The notes beneath the pieces are model-generated. The model was not told the DNA's origin and did not search any database. It worked only from the letters and a program-made list of their open reading frames with translations. Positions 30,601 to 39,187 of a stretch of 64,000 nt of DNA are shown here, one piece after another. Within the stretch, counting starts at the first letter, position 1, and every line of letters begins with the position of its first letter. The translations under genes were made by a program, and so were the position numbers. Source of the stretch: an uncultured Aquimarina sp. (GTDB lineage Bacteria > Bacteroidota > Bacteroidia > Flavobacteriales > Flavobacteriaceae); assembly GCA_947503835.1 (NCBI GenBank), contig CANNFM010000001.1, positions 186,001 through 250,000 of the forward strand, read 5' to 3'.

Positions 30601-30718
30601 CTCCGGTACTCTCTACCACCACTTTCCCCGTAATGGTCTCCTGGGCTAAAAGTATAGCCGGAGCAAAAATTAATAATAGCAGAATCTTCATTCTGCTAAA
30701 ATGAGTTTGTTTTTTCAT
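27695..30718 (-). CDS. SusC/RagA-family TonB-dependent outer-membrane transporter
   Basis: The 1007-residue protein has a signal peptide (to about residue 25), a carboxypeptidase-regulatory-like domain (ITGKVVVESTGEGAPFVNVV, about 29-105), the SusC-type TonB-box stretch ending in EEVVVTGLGSS, a plug domain with the LRGISSINGNNQPLFIIDGV motif, and a 22-strand barrel ending in FYFHLNVNF. It imports a TonB-dependent substrate together with the SusD partner. The plug motif ASAAAIYGTRANAGVVIITTK is complete, so the gene looks intact. Confidence 0.95.
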   Translation of the reverse strand: MKKQTHFSRMKILLLLIFAPAILLAQETITGKVVVESTGEGAPFVNVVENGTNNGTATDIDGNFSINVNALPVRLRVFALGFAEQMVDVATAGAITVQISESSESLEEVVVTGLGSSIKRANLANAVSTVSSEELVGNTSQTTVDGALYGKVTGVNIVSSSGAPGGGFALRLRGISSINGNNQPLFIIDGVYVNNVEVPSGLRFASGANRGNEENSGNRIADLDPNDIENIEILKGASAAAIYGTRANAGVVIITTKRGKGGKTKISFSQDTGVNVIQNRLGLRPWTEESVFNAFFSPDPDDPIKEAESRAAAESEVAAFRNALQNGGLIDYEDEIYGEVGFISETKMNASGGNEKTKFYVGGSYRDEEGIIKNTGFDRLSIRGNIDHKISDIFDFSLSSNYVRSNSSRSFTGNENEGGLSYGYTLAFTRPWNNLFPDANGNYPSNPNYPGNPIFVRDRALNTDSNNRFIQGFKLNTKILNKENDKVKLIFNGGIDYLSNETYVYVPETHQAQVGNQEGFIAVGNNNFTQFNTQAIAVWDHNALGGDLELTTQAGISYLEQEADLVNTRGSNLFGGQTSVSQSVNQEIDQVRSDQKDFGYFAQIEGNYKDQFIATLGYRLDKSTLNGDPNELFGFPKASLAVNIANLGFWNVDAVNQLKLRAAYGETGSSAAFGSKFTSLVPSNVGGNGGLSIGAKGDPNIEPETSAEFEAGIDIGILNNRVSFEASYYNREVKDLILTRSVPPSSGFTDIDGNTTETTNLADLVNEGLELAVRADVLNSDNFYWNTGVQFYLNRSEVTRLDVPAFAQPGAGFGTGLGTFFIEEGQPVTQIVGAIDPDGDGPLEEALQQVGNVEPDFQMAFNNQFTFFKHIDFAFLLQWKKGGENLNLSRFLSDLGQTSPDLETAEGQARLGSASNALRFVEPAGYVRLREVSVYYRLPSKIITGMFGEVVEGMKFGVSARNLFTITDYSSYDPEVSVNGGAGLSSGIEVAPFPSAQQFYFHLNVNF

Positions 30719-30942
30719 AATGATTTGTTTAAATGTTCGGTTAAATCTATTAAAAGATATTGATAAAAAAATGTTAAAACTAACAATTGTTCGTTCAAAA
30801 TCATTAACACATGTGCGAAATACTTAGCTCAGGTATTAAAACATCTCATTATTAACAATACTATTTTATTTGTATATTATTTAACAATTTACTCGTCATC
30901 TTATTTTCTTATGAACCATACATGTTTACTTTAAAACTTTCT

Positions 30943-30950
30943 TATTTTTG
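30943..30950 (+). promoter_or_regulatory. -7 element before aspS
   Basis: TATTTTTG matches TAnnTTTG and ends 20 bases before the aspS ATG. No good -33 TTG lies at the standard distance. Confidence 0.35.
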
Positions 30951-30970
30951 CTGCCTTAATACTAGCTACT

Positions 30971-32719
30971 ATGTACAGAAGTCATTCTTGCGGTCAATTG
31001 CGCACCTCAGATATTAACAAAGAAGTTACCCTAGCAGGATGGGTGCAAAAAACACGTGATAAAGGATTTATGATTTGGGTCGATCTTAGAGATCGGTATG
31101 GGATTACTCAATTGATCTTTGATGAAGAGCGTACCCCTAAGGATGTTGTTGAGAAAGCTAAAACCCTGGGTCGCGAATTTGTAATCCAAATCAAGGGTAC
31201 CGTGATCGAGCGTGAATCTAAAAATAAAAATATTCCAACGGGGGAAATAGAAATCCTGGTACGTGAATTAAATATACTAAACGAATCTATTGTTCCACCA
31301 TTCACCATCGAAGATGAAACGGATGGCGGTGAAGATATACGAATGAAATACCGATATCTGGATATTCGTCGTAATCCGGTAAAAAATAGCTTGATGTTTC
31401 GCCACCAAGTGGCTATGCAAGTTCGTAATTATTTATCTCAAGAAGGATTTATCGAGGTTGAAACCCCTTATTTAATTAAATCCACTCCCGAAGGAGCCCG
31501 TGATTTTGTAGTGCCTTCAAGAATGAATGAAGGACAATTTTATGCATTACCCCAATCACCGCAAACCTTCAAACAATTGTTGATGGTTGGTGGTATGGAT
31601 AAGTACTTTCAGATTGTAAAGTGTTTTAGAGACGAAGATCTACGAGCAGACAGACAGCCAGAATTTACACAGATAGACTGTGAAATGGCCTTTGTAGAAC
31701 AAGAAGATATTTTAAACATATTTGAAGGCCTTACCCGCAATCTTATCAAAGAGATTAAAGGAATTGAAATTGGCGATTTCCCTAGAATGACCTATGATGA
31801 GGCTATGAAAATCTACGGTAATGATAAACCCGATATTCGTTTTGGGATGAAATTCGGTGAACTTAATACCGTTGCTCAGCACAAAGATTTTAAAGTGTTT
31901 AATGATGCAGAACTAGTAGTAGGTATTGCAGTTCCTGGTGGAGCTTCATATACCCGAAAAGAAATTGACAAACTGATCGACTGGGTAAAACGCCCACAAG
32001 TCGGGGCGCTAGGAATGATATATGTAAAATGCAATGAAGATGGAACTTATAAATCATCTGTAGATAAGTTTTATGATCAGGATGATTTGGCTAAATGGGC
32101 TTCGACAACAGGTGCAAAAGCAGGAGATCTGATTTGCGTTCTTTCTGGTCCAACCCATAAAGTAAGAGCACAATTAAGTGCCTTGCGTATGGAATTAGCA
32201 GAACGTCTTGATCTTAGAAATCCAGAAGAGTTTGCCCCGTTATGGGTAGTTGATTTTCCGTTATTAGAATGGGATGAAGAAACAGAACGCTATCATGCGA
32301 TGCATCACCCATTTACCTCTCCAAAACCAGAAGATATTCCTCTGTTAGACTCTAAACCAGGTGATGTACGTGCCAATGCATACGACTTAGTATTAAATGG
32401 AAATGAAATTGGTGGTGGTTCTATTCGTATTCACGATAAAGAAACACAAGCCTTAATGTTTGATCATTTAGGGTTTACTCCCGAAGAGGCCAAAGCGCAA
32501 TTTGGTTTTTTAATGGACGCTTTTCAATACGGTGCACCACCTCACGGAGGGTTGGCCTTTGGGTTTGATCGACTAGTTGCTATTCTTGGCGGTCAGGAAA
32601 CCATTCGTGATTTTATTGCTTTCCCAAAAAATAATAGTGGCCGGGATGTGATGATCGATGCTCCTGCAAATATTGATGCAACACAATTAAAAGAGTTAAA
32701 TATTAAACTTGATTTATAA
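30971..32719 (+). CDS. aspS: Aspartate--tRNA ligase
   Basis: The 582-residue protein charges tRNA-Asp. It has an N-terminal OB-fold anticodon-binding domain (about 1-110, [20 protein letters not shown]), class II motif 2 ([19 protein letters not shown]) near residue 220, the bacterial GAD insertion (about 290-420, with [13 protein letters not shown] sequence) and motif 3 ([16 protein letters not shown]) near 530. The length is typical of bacterial AspRS. The gene is single, with its own promoter-like element and a terminator. Confidence 0.97.
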   Translation: MYRSHSCGQLRTSDINKEVTLAGWVQKTRDKGFMIWVDLRDRYGITQLIFDEERTPKDVVEKAKTLGREFVIQIKGTVIERESKNKNIPTGEIEILVRELNILNESIVPPFTIEDETDGGEDIRMKYRYLDIRRNPVKNSLMFRHQVAMQVRNYLSQEGFIEVETPYLIKSTPEGARDFVVPSRMNEGQFYALPQSPQTFKQLLMVGGMDKYFQIVKCFRDEDLRADRQPEFTQIDCEMAFVEQEDILNIFEGLTRNLIKEIKGIEIGDFPRMTYDEAMKIYGNDKPDIRFGMKFGELNTVAQHKDFKVFNDAELVVGIAVPGGASYTRKEIDKLIDWVKRPQVGALGMIYVKCNEDGTYKSSVDKFYDQDDLAKWASTTGAKAGDLICVLSGPTHKVRAQLSALRMELAERLDLRNPEEFAPLWVVDFPLLEWDEETERYHAMHHPFTSPKPEDIPLLDSKPGDVRANAYDLVLNGNEIGGGSIRIHDKETQALMFDHLGFTPEEAKAQFGFLMDAFQYGAPPHGGLAFGFDRLVAILGGQETIRDFIAFPKNNSGRDVMIDAPANIDATQLKELNIKLDL

Positions 32720-32760
32720 TATTATAAAATCTATTGAGTTTTAGAATTTCAGTGATTATT

Positions 32761-32787
32761 AAATCCCGCTTATGGCGGGATTTTTAT
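32761..32787 (+). terminator. Rho-independent terminator of aspS
   Basis: AAATCCCGC (32761-32769) pairs with GCGGGATTT (32775-32783), loop of five, followed by TTATT. Confidence 0.85.
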
Positions 32788-32817
32788 TACCTTTAACTTA
32801 ATAAGACTTTATAAAAG

Positions 32818-34605
32818 ATGTCAGACCCCCCAAAAAAAACTTTACTATACAAGCTTTTAAAATGGCGTTACCGTAATATTTCTGACAAGAATTTTATTCT
32901 AATACTGAGTATTCTTGTGGGATTTACTGCTGGTCTTGTATCTCTTTTATTAAAAAATATTACTCACCTAATACAGGTCGTTTTAGAAAGTGACATCATC
33001 TCCTGGCAAACCTCTTTTTATTTTATAATACCGGTTATAGGTTTATTAATTGTCTATATTTTCACAAAATATATTATTAAAAAAGATGTACGGTCTGCTA
33101 TACCATTGATTTTGCATTCTCTTTCAAAAAAAGACGGAATTATAAAACCTATATATGGGTATTTACCTCTTATTTTGGCTCCGATAACAGTAGGTTTTGG
33201 TGGATCTGTAGGGCTTTTAGGGCCTGCAATTGGCTCGGCTTCTACGTTGAGCTCAGACATTAGCAACTTATTTAAAATAAAGGATAAAACCCGATTTTTG
33301 TTAATTGGTTGTGCGGCTGCGGGTGCTATTTCGGCTGTTTTTAAGTCTCCACTTGCAGGTTTAGTATTTGCAGTAGAAGTATTTAGCCTTGATCTTACTC
33401 TTACCTCATTATTACCATTACTTTTTGCCTCGGTATCCTCAATACTTACCTCCTACTTCTTTTTAGGAGATGAAGTCTTATTTAGGTTTGATGTTGTAGA
33501 AAAATTTGATATTTATGACACTCCCTTTTATATTATTCTAGGTATAGGTACTGCAGTTGCCTCTATATATTTTACTAAAATGTATTTTGGAATTTTGCAT
33601 TTCTTTGACCGCTTTTCTAAAAAAATCCACAGACTCCTTATTGGTGGACTTGCTATAGGTATTATGTTATATTTTATACCTCCGCTTTATGGAGAAGGGC
33701 TTGGTTTTATAAATGACCTCTTGCATGGTGATCATTTAAAAGCAATTGGAAACTCTCCATTTGATGATATGACAGGTAATATATGGATCGTTATTGCACT
33801 CTTAACCGGTATTACTATTTTTAAGGCCGTAGCGATGACCGCCACATTTGCTGCAGGTGGTTCTGGTGGAATATTTATTCCCACCATGGTCATGGGTAGT
33901 GCTTTAGGAAATGTAGTATCAAAGGTAATTAATAATCTGGGGATTGGTTTTCAGGTTTCTGAAGCTAATTTTACGCTATTAGGAATGGCTGGGCTTATCG
34001 CGGGTGTACTACATGCCCCTCTTACCTCTATATTTCTTATCGCCGAGATTACTTCGAGTTATGAACTATTTGTTCCTCTTATGATTACCACAGCAATATC
34101 ATTTATTATTTCTAAAAATAAAATCGAACACAATATTTATACCCGAGAACTTGCAGAACAAGGGCATTTATTAACTCATGACAAAGACCAAACGGTATTA
34201 ACCCTAATGAATTTGGAAGATTGTATAGAAACTAATTTTATTTCAGTAAAACCAAATTATACATTAAAGCAATTGTTAAGTGAGGCGGTTGCTAAATCGA
34301 ATAGGAATTTATTTCCGGTTACCGATGAATTTGATCATCTAATAGGACTGGTTTCTTTAGATGACATTAGAGATATTATGTTTGATATTACCATGTATCA
34401 TAAAATAAAAGTAGAAACACTAATGTCACAAATATCTACAGTAATTGTCTATGAAAAAGATAATGTAAAAACAGTGATGCAAAAATTTCAGGATACCGGA
34501 GTATGGAATCTTCCCGTAATTAAAGACGGAAAATATCTTGGTTTTATTTCTAAATCAAAACTCCTAACCTCTTATCGAAGAAAGTTGATTAATTTTACAC
34601 GGTAA
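32818..34605 (+). CDS. CLC-family chloride channel/transporter with C-terminal CBS pair
   Basis: The 595-residue protein has a CLC membrane domain (about 25-440) and two CBS domains (about 455-590). CLC selectivity regions are recognisable: RSAIP (92-96), GLLGP (132-136), and GIFIP near 360. Aligned with E. coli ClcA through the shared AAAG...F..PLAG block, the external gating Glu148 is Leu134 and the internal proton Glu203 is Val188. The neighbouring Glu202 is kept (Glu187). Without these glutamates, H+/Cl- exchange is not expected, so a passive channel is more likely (inference). The CBS pair may sense nucleotides. Confidence 0.9.
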   Translation: MSDPPKKTLLYKLLKWRYRNISDKNFILILSILVGFTAGLVSLLLKNITHLIQVVLESDIISWQTSFYFIIPVIGLLIVYIFTKYIIKKDVRSAIPLILHSLSKKDGIIKPIYGYLPLILAPITVGFGGSVGLLGPAIGSASTLSSDISNLFKIKDKTRFLLIGCAAAGAISAVFKSPLAGLVFAVEVFSLDLTLTSLLPLLFASVSSILTSYFFLGDEVLFRFDVVEKFDIYDTPFYIILGIGTAVASIYFTKMYFGILHFFDRFSKKIHRLLIGGLAIGIMLYFIPPLYGEGLGFINDLLHGDHLKAIGNSPFDDMTGNIWIVIALLTGITIFKAVAMTATFAAGGSGGIFIPTMVMGSALGNVVSKVINNLGIGFQVSEANFTLLGMAGLIAGVLHAPLTSIFLIAEITSSYELFVPLMITTAISFIISKNKIEHNIYTRELAEQGHLLTHDKDQTVLTLMNLEDCIETNFISVKPNYTLKQLLSEAVAKSNRNLFPVTDEFDHLIGLVSLDDIRDIMFDITMYHKIKVETLMSQISTVIVYEKDNVKTVMQKFQDTGVWNLPVIKDGKYLGFISKSKLLTSYRRKLINFTR

Positions 34606-34616
34606 TATATCGTAAA

Positions 34617-34874
34617 ATGAAATACATAATTAAAATACTTTTTATAGCAATACTCATACTTGTTTGTGTAGGATATTATTTTAAAAACTCTGGAGATCAT
34701 ATCACAGGAGACAAACTGGTTGGCATAGGCATATTAGCTGCTTCTTTTGTTCTAATGCCTATTTTTATCTATCATCGTTGGAAAGATAAGAAAGTAAAAG
34801 ATTATATGCTCACCGAAGAAAACCTTAATAAAATGAGGGACTACGGAAAGAACAAAGACAATAAAAGCAAGTGA
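34617..34874 (+). CDS. Small two-TM membrane protein
   Basis: The 85-residue protein has hydrophobic segments at about 4-21 and 37-54 and a basic, Lys- and Asn-rich C-terminal tail. It starts 11 bases after the CLC gene on the same strand, so it is probably co-transcribed. No known motif is visible. It may be an accessory subunit of the CLC protein, but only position supports that. Confidence 0.65.
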   Translation: MKYIIKILFIAILILVCVGYYFKNSGDHITGDKLVGIGILAASFVLMPIFIYHRWKDKKVKDYMLTEENLNKMRDYGKNKDNKSK

Positions 34875-34962
34875 TTATTCAAAACATTCACATTTTAATA
34901 ACATTTCATAAAATATTTAAGATTAACTTTAGAACTCGAATATTTATTACAATTTTATTACA

Positions 34963-35160
34963 ATGGAAGGAACAGTTAAATTTTTTAATGAATCAAAAGG
35001 TTACGGGTTTATTACCAACGATGAAACCGGAAAAGACATCTTTGTTCACGCATCTGGATTAAACGGAGAAGCTCTAAACGAGGGCGACAAAGTAGAATAT
35101 CAAGAAGAAGAAGGTCAAAAAGGAATTATTGCAGCTCAAGTTCGCGTAATTCACGACTAA
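34963..35160 (+). CDS. Cold-shock domain protein
   Basis: The 65-residue protein is a single cold-shock domain that binds single-stranded RNA/DNA. Both nucleic-acid motifs are clear: KGYGFIT (RNP1, residues 14-20) and DIFVHAS (RNP2, about 29-35). The start is fixed by the family N terminus MEGTVKFFNESKG; a longer overlapping frame beginning at 34871 is noise. The leader is AT-rich with a near-consensus TAACTTTA near 34923. A perfect hairpin terminator follows. Confidence 0.96.
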   Translation: MEGTVKFFNESKGYGFITNDETGKDIFVHASGLNGEALNEGDKVEYQEEEGQKGIIAAQVRVIHD

Positions 35161-35185
35161 GGAGATATGATTTCTATGATTCAAG

Positions 35186-35213
35186 AGCACTACTAATAGT
35201 AGTGCTTTCTTAT
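35186..35213. terminator. Hairpin terminator after the cold-shock gene
   Basis: AGCACTACT (35186-35194) pairs perfectly with AGTAGTGCT (35198-35206), loop of three, followed by TTCTTATTTT on the plus strand. It also lies at the end of the convergent gene. Confidence 0.85.
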
Positions 35214-35214
35214 T

Positions 35215-35985
35215 TTAATCAATACTATACTTTGACTTAAAAACCCGGCTCTGTTCTATAATAAATTCTAATGTTTTTAGCTTATCTGGTGATCTTAATG
35301 CCAGTTGGGTTCCGGGTTGCTCTTTTAGATAATCAAGAAAATTATAATATTCGGTTTCTGGAATGTTTAGCCCCTGAACAAAAAAATCTTCAGTATAAAA
35401 ATCGGTAATATCTAAAACAACCTCTCTTGTTTTCCTGTTACTTTTAAAAAGACCTCCTGCCAATTCTGCCAAGCCCATAAGATTAATAGGAGTGGCATCC
35501 ATCTCATCATCTATCACCATATTTTTAACAGGTGATTGAGCATCATCAAACCCACCAACACCCATTTGCTTAAGTTCGGCTGCATTCCAAAATGGAAGGT
35601 TTTTAGTATGCGTTGGAATACTTACAATATCTGCTTTTAAATCACCGGTTAAAGAATATTGTGAGATCCTTACTTCATCTAACTCATTGACCGCTATTTC
35701 TAATCTAATTTCAAAAGTATCAACATCTAAATCTTCTTGAAGCACAGTATATTGTTTCAAAACATATTGAATAGACGAAAAAACGATAACATCGCCTTGA
35801 TCAGCTTTAATACTAAAAAAACCATGATCATCACTTATTACGCCTATATTTTGTGTTTGGTTTAGTATATGTATAGCCTCAGTTCGTTGAGAATCTACTA
35901 CTACTCTACCTTTTAGCATAGTAACCTCTTGGGCATATCCATAAAAAGTAATCAATAAGATAAAAACAAGGGTAATGTAACGCAT
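35215..35985 (-). CDS. Secreted protein with carboxypeptidase-regulatory-like domain
   Basis: The 256-residue protein has a signal peptide (to about residue 18, YGYAQ) and an N-terminal beta-sandwich like those at the start of SusC proteins (MLKGRVVVDSQRTEAIHILN to GFFSIKADQGDVIVFSSIQY, split here), then a unique alpha-rich part. No barrel follows, so it is not a transporter. Such proteins are common in Flavobacteriia, are probably periplasmic or surface-exposed, and have no assigned role. Confidence 0.75.
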   Translation of the reverse strand: MRYITLVFILLITFYGYAQEVTMLKGRVVVDSQRTEAIHILNQTQNIGVISDDHGFFSIKADQGDVIVFSSIQYVLKQYTVLQEDLDVDTFEIRLEIAVNELDEVRISQYSLTGDLKADIVSIPTHTKNLPFWNAAELKQMGVGGFDDAQSPVKNMVIDDEMDATPINLMGLAELAGGLFKSNRKTREVVLDITDFYTEDFFVQGLNIPETEYYNFLDYLKEQPGTQLALRSPDKLKTLEFIIEQSRVFKSKYSID

Positions 35986-36037
35986 CCAATAGTTTTGACA
36001 TTAAAAAGACGTACTACATTTAGATGCGTTGCACACT

Positions 36038-36703
36038 TTATCTTAATCTAAGCATATCATCTATTTCAAAACCTTTATTTTTCTTGAGTTTTGAAAGGAT
36101 TTTTAAGAAAGCCATTGCAGTAATAAAAGCATCTCCCGAAGCTGTGTGTCTATCGCTTTTTGATATTTTTAGATCATTACAAAGCTCATCTAAGCTATAG
36201 TTCATACGATCATTACGATAGATTTGATGTTTAGAATTTCTGAAAAGTACTCCAGTGTCTACTATCTTATTTTTTAAATCGCCTAATCCTTGTCTTTGTA
36301 GTGCTTTGTTAATCATTGTTCTGTCAAAATTGGCATGATGTGCTATCAGAATAGCATTACCAATATATTTGATAAATTGTCGTAGCGCCTCTTCTTCAGA
36401 AATCTTATCCAAAGCCCCATGTTTACGAATCCCATGAATCTCTACAGTAGCTTCATTAAAAACATCCTGCTTAAGATACACTTCTAATTGATCAGATACA
36501 TTAATACTATTATTTTTGATCCCAACGGCACCTATAGACAATACTCTATCATTGGTATAATCAAAACCCGTAGTCTCTGTATCAAAAGCAATAAATCGAA
36601 GATCTTTTAGAGGCATGTTTTGATCTTTCTTGTTAAAGAGATCCAAATATTCCCTCCAAAAATCTGGGTAATTCTTATCATTTTTTTTAGACCAAAGTTG
36701 CAT
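36038..36703 (-). CDS. 3'-5' exonuclease, DnaQ/DEDDh family
   Basis: The 221-residue protein carries all DEDDh elements: FIAFDTETTGFD (Asp and Glu), LIAHHANFDRTMI (middle Asp) and HTASGDAFITA (His and last Asp). A conserved HGIR follows the first block. It resembles the epsilon subunit of DNA polymerase III but stands apart from polymerase genes and follows the DUF294-type gene by 12 bases. In Bacteroidota this pair is frequent. It is likely a stand-alone DNA or RNA exonuclease. Confidence 0.9.
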   Translation of the reverse strand: MQLWSKKNDKNYPDFWREYLDLFNKKDQNMPLKDLRFIAFDTETTGFDYTNDRVLSIGAVGIKNNSINVSDQLEVYLKQDVFNEATVEIHGIRKHGALDKISEEEALRQFIKYIGNAILIAHHANFDRTMINKALQRQGLGDLKNKIVDTGVLFRNSKHQIYRNDRMNYSLDELCNDLKISKSDRHTASGDAFITAMAFLKILSKLKKNKGFEIDDMLRLR

Positions 36704-36715
36704 CTATACTACTGG

Positions 36716-38635
36716 TTACATCAATGTTTTAAGCTGAAAACGTATTCTAAGTAATTCTTGTATATCTCTAATGGGGCGAAAACATCGTTTAAGCCTTAAC
36801 TTATCTTTTTTACTAAGTGTATTTAATTTAATAAATCGCCCCGAGTCTTTATGCAATAATCCCTGGCGAGTTCTAAACTTGATTAGTACCCTAAACGCTT
36901 TAGCACAGCTTTCAAAAATCTCCTTGTTTTTTGGTTCTAATTCTGCCAATTTTTTATACCGTTGCAATGTATTGTTTACTCCTTTTAAATTATGATAGAG
37001 CGTTAGGATTCTGGCAGCATCAATTAACACCATCATCGCTCTTGATTTTATATCAAAAGTATCTTTATGCTCTCCGTTCTGTTCTACCAAAAATTGTTTA
37101 AAAAACCCTAAAGGGGAAGGTTTCTGTAAAGCACTAACACCAAGTAAACTCAAGAACCTATTGCTTTTATTAACCCCTTCGAAAACTACTTCAGAAAGCC
37201 TATCTGTCATCACAGAATTGCCATAAATATGTTGAAAATCAAAAAATATTGATGACAATAGTGTCCCTTCTTCGGTCGGAATGGTCATCCAATCTCTAAA
37301 CTGCAATTCCCATTTTGATATAGACATACACCATCTTGGATTACTCGCCATCATTTCGGCAGGGCAATATTCGAATCCGATGGTATGGAGTCCTTTGGTA
37401 ATTCTGTTTGCTAATTCTAAAAAATAAACTTGAGTTGACTCGTAATCTTCTTCAGCAACATCTTCAAAAACAATTGCATTATCTTGATCCGTAAGCAATA
37501 CTTGTTCTCTTCTTCCTTGGCTTCCTAGAACTAAAAAACTAAACGCTACAGGAGGTGGAATTGACATCTCTTTTAACGATAATTCTATAATTCGTACCAC
37601 AAGAGCATCATTAATTTCTGAGATAATATTAAGAATATGTACTGTAGGAATATCTTGCTCTAAATAGGTCTCCAAGAGTTTTTCTACCTGTTTTCTAATA
37701 TACCTTAGTTTTTGAATTTTTTTGATTCGCTTGGCTTCTTTAATAAGTACAGAAGGGTTATTTCCAAAAGACACTAAAAGATCGTGATCAGATAAAATTC
37801 CTATTAATTTTGAATTGCGAGTACCATCTTTAGTTATACAAAGATGACTAATATCATGCTTTATCAATGCTATTTGTGCTTCGGCTACCGTGAGTTTTTT
37901 AGAATATGTAATTACCGGTGAAGTCATAATTTCGGTTACTAATGATGTTAACGAAAACATCCCTGTAGTAACCTTTGCCCTTAAATCGCTATCAGTAATT
38001 ATCCCAACGGGTTGTTTATCTTCATTGATAATCACTACATAACTCCCTTTCTTTTTGGTCATTTTCTTGGCGATATCTTGTACAGAATCCTCAAGAGCGC
38101 ATGTAATAGGTTTTTTTCGATATGAGACACTACGTAAAGCCGATAGATCTTTTGCTACTTCAATAGAAATCGTATTATCAATTCTATTTCCTTTTTCAGT
38201 TTCAGTAAAATAATTTCTTGCATGCGCAGCAAAAGTGCCTAGCAAAAACCGGTTTACTTCTTTATTCTCTTCGATAAACGGTTCAAAAACCTTTGCAGAA
38301 ATAGCATAAACGATCGATTCTTCGTCTGCGATGGCAGACATACGGTAATTTCTTTTAATGATCATAATACGAAGCCCGAAGAGGTCTCCTGCATCACACA
38401 CATCAATTAAACTCTGATTATTATCAAAATTTCGATAGAGTCCAACGGCTCCCTCTCTTACGATATAAAACTCTTCATGACATGGTTTATCCTGTCGAAA
38501 AATATAGTCCCCTTTTTCTACATACAACACCCTAATTTGTTTGGAAATCGATAATAACTCCTCCTTTTTTAGAATATCAAAAGGAGGGAATTGTTTCAAA
38601 AAATCCTGTATACGTTCTGCAATGGTGTTTTTCAT
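36716..38635 (-). CDS. Cyclic-nucleotide-binding, CBS and DUF294 nucleotidyltransferase-like signalling protein
   Basis: The 639-residue protein has a cyclic-nucleotide-binding domain (about 15-135, with KGDYIFRQDKPCHEEFYIV), two CBS domains (about 175-295), a nucleotidyltransferase-like DUF294 domain (LGSQGRREQVLLTDQDNAIVF near 365-390, Gly-Ser and paired-Asp positions kept) and a helical C-terminal domain. The architecture resembles GlnD-like regulators without the HD domain. It is likely a cytoplasmic sensor that modifies an unknown target, perhaps related to carbon or acetate use as in other genomes. The downstream exonuclease is probably co-transcribed. Confidence 0.9.
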   Translation of the reverse strand: MKNTIAERIQDFLKQFPPFDILKKEELLSISKQIRVLYVEKGDYIFRQDKPCHEEFYIVREGAVGLYRNFDNNQSLIDVCDAGDLFGLRIMIIKRNYRMSAIADEESIVYAISAKVFEPFIEENKEVNRFLLGTFAAHARNYFTETEKGNRIDNTISIEVAKDLSALRSVSYRKKPITCALEDSVQDIAKKMTKKKGSYVVIINEDKQPVGIITDSDLRAKVTTGMFSLTSLVTEIMTSPVITYSKKLTVAEAQIALIKHDISHLCITKDGTRNSKLIGILSDHDLLVSFGNNPSVLIKEAKRIKKIQKLRYIRKQVEKLLETYLEQDIPTVHILNIISEINDALVVRIIELSLKEMSIPPPVAFSFLVLGSQGRREQVLLTDQDNAIVFEDVAEEDYESTQVYFLELANRITKGLHTIGFEYCPAEMMASNPRWCMSISKWELQFRDWMTIPTEEGTLLSSIFFDFQHIYGNSVMTDRLSEVVFEGVNKSNRFLSLLGVSALQKPSPLGFFKQFLVEQNGEHKDTFDIKSRAMMVLIDAARILTLYHNLKGVNNTLQRYKKLAELEPKNKEIFESCAKAFRVLIKFRTRQGLLHKDSGRFIKLNTLSKKDKLRLKRCFRPIRDIQELLRIRFQLKTLM

Positions 38636-38653
38636 ACCTTAGGATAACCGGAT

Positions 38654-39103
38654 TCAATTCAAGTTTCGTTTTTCTATAAAAAATCGCTTTATTAATTCGC
38701 CACACTCCTCTTCTAGTACCCCTCCGATCATTTCGGTTTTTGGATGAAGTTTTGTTCCCATTGCAGTACATCCTCTTCGTTCATCTACGGCACCATACAC
38801 TATTTTATTAATTTGGCTCCAATATAAAGCGCCGGCACACATCTGGCAAGGCTCTAAAGTAACATACAACGTACATTCATTAAGGTATTTGCCTCCCAAA
38901 AAATTAGAAGCAGCTGTTATGGCTTGCATTTCTGCATGTGCAGTAACGTCATTTAATAATTCTGTCAAATTATGTGCTCTAGCAATAATTCTACCAGCAA
39001 CAACAACAACAGCACCAACGGGTACTTCATTTTTCTCATAGGCCATTTCGGCTTCCTGAAGTGCTTTTTTCATATAATGTGCATCATCTAATGGCTCAAG
39101 CAT
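38654..39103 (-). CDS. tadA: tRNA-specific adenosine deaminase
   Basis: The enzyme converts A34 to inosine in tRNA-Arg(ACG). The zinc and proton-shuttle motif HAEMQAI and the second zinc motif TLEPCQMCAGAL are intact. I chose the ATG at 39103 (MLEPLDDAHYMKKALQEAE), giving 149 residues, the normal TadA length. An in-frame ATG at 39166 would add 21 basic, hydrophobic residues not seen in the family. The gene lies 18 bases upstream of the DUF294-type gene and may be co-transcribed with it. Confidence 0.94.
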   Translation of the reverse strand: MLEPLDDAHYMKKALQEAEMAYEKNEVPVGAVVVVAGRIIARAHNLTELLNDVTAHAEMQAITAASNFLGGKYLNECTLYVTLEPCQMCAGALYWSQINKIVYGAVDERRGCTAMGTKLHPKTEMIGGVLEEECGELIKRFFIEKRNLN

Positions 39104-39187
39104 ATATTTCTTACTAAGGGTTTTATACACAAACTTAAGCAAATTGGCAAGAAACTTGATTACCATTAAAAGCTAACTTTTTGATTT

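Noticed and set aside
30183..30704. 173-residue plus-strand frame opposite susC
   Set aside because: Complement of the SusC N-terminal domain and plug; no independent coding signal.
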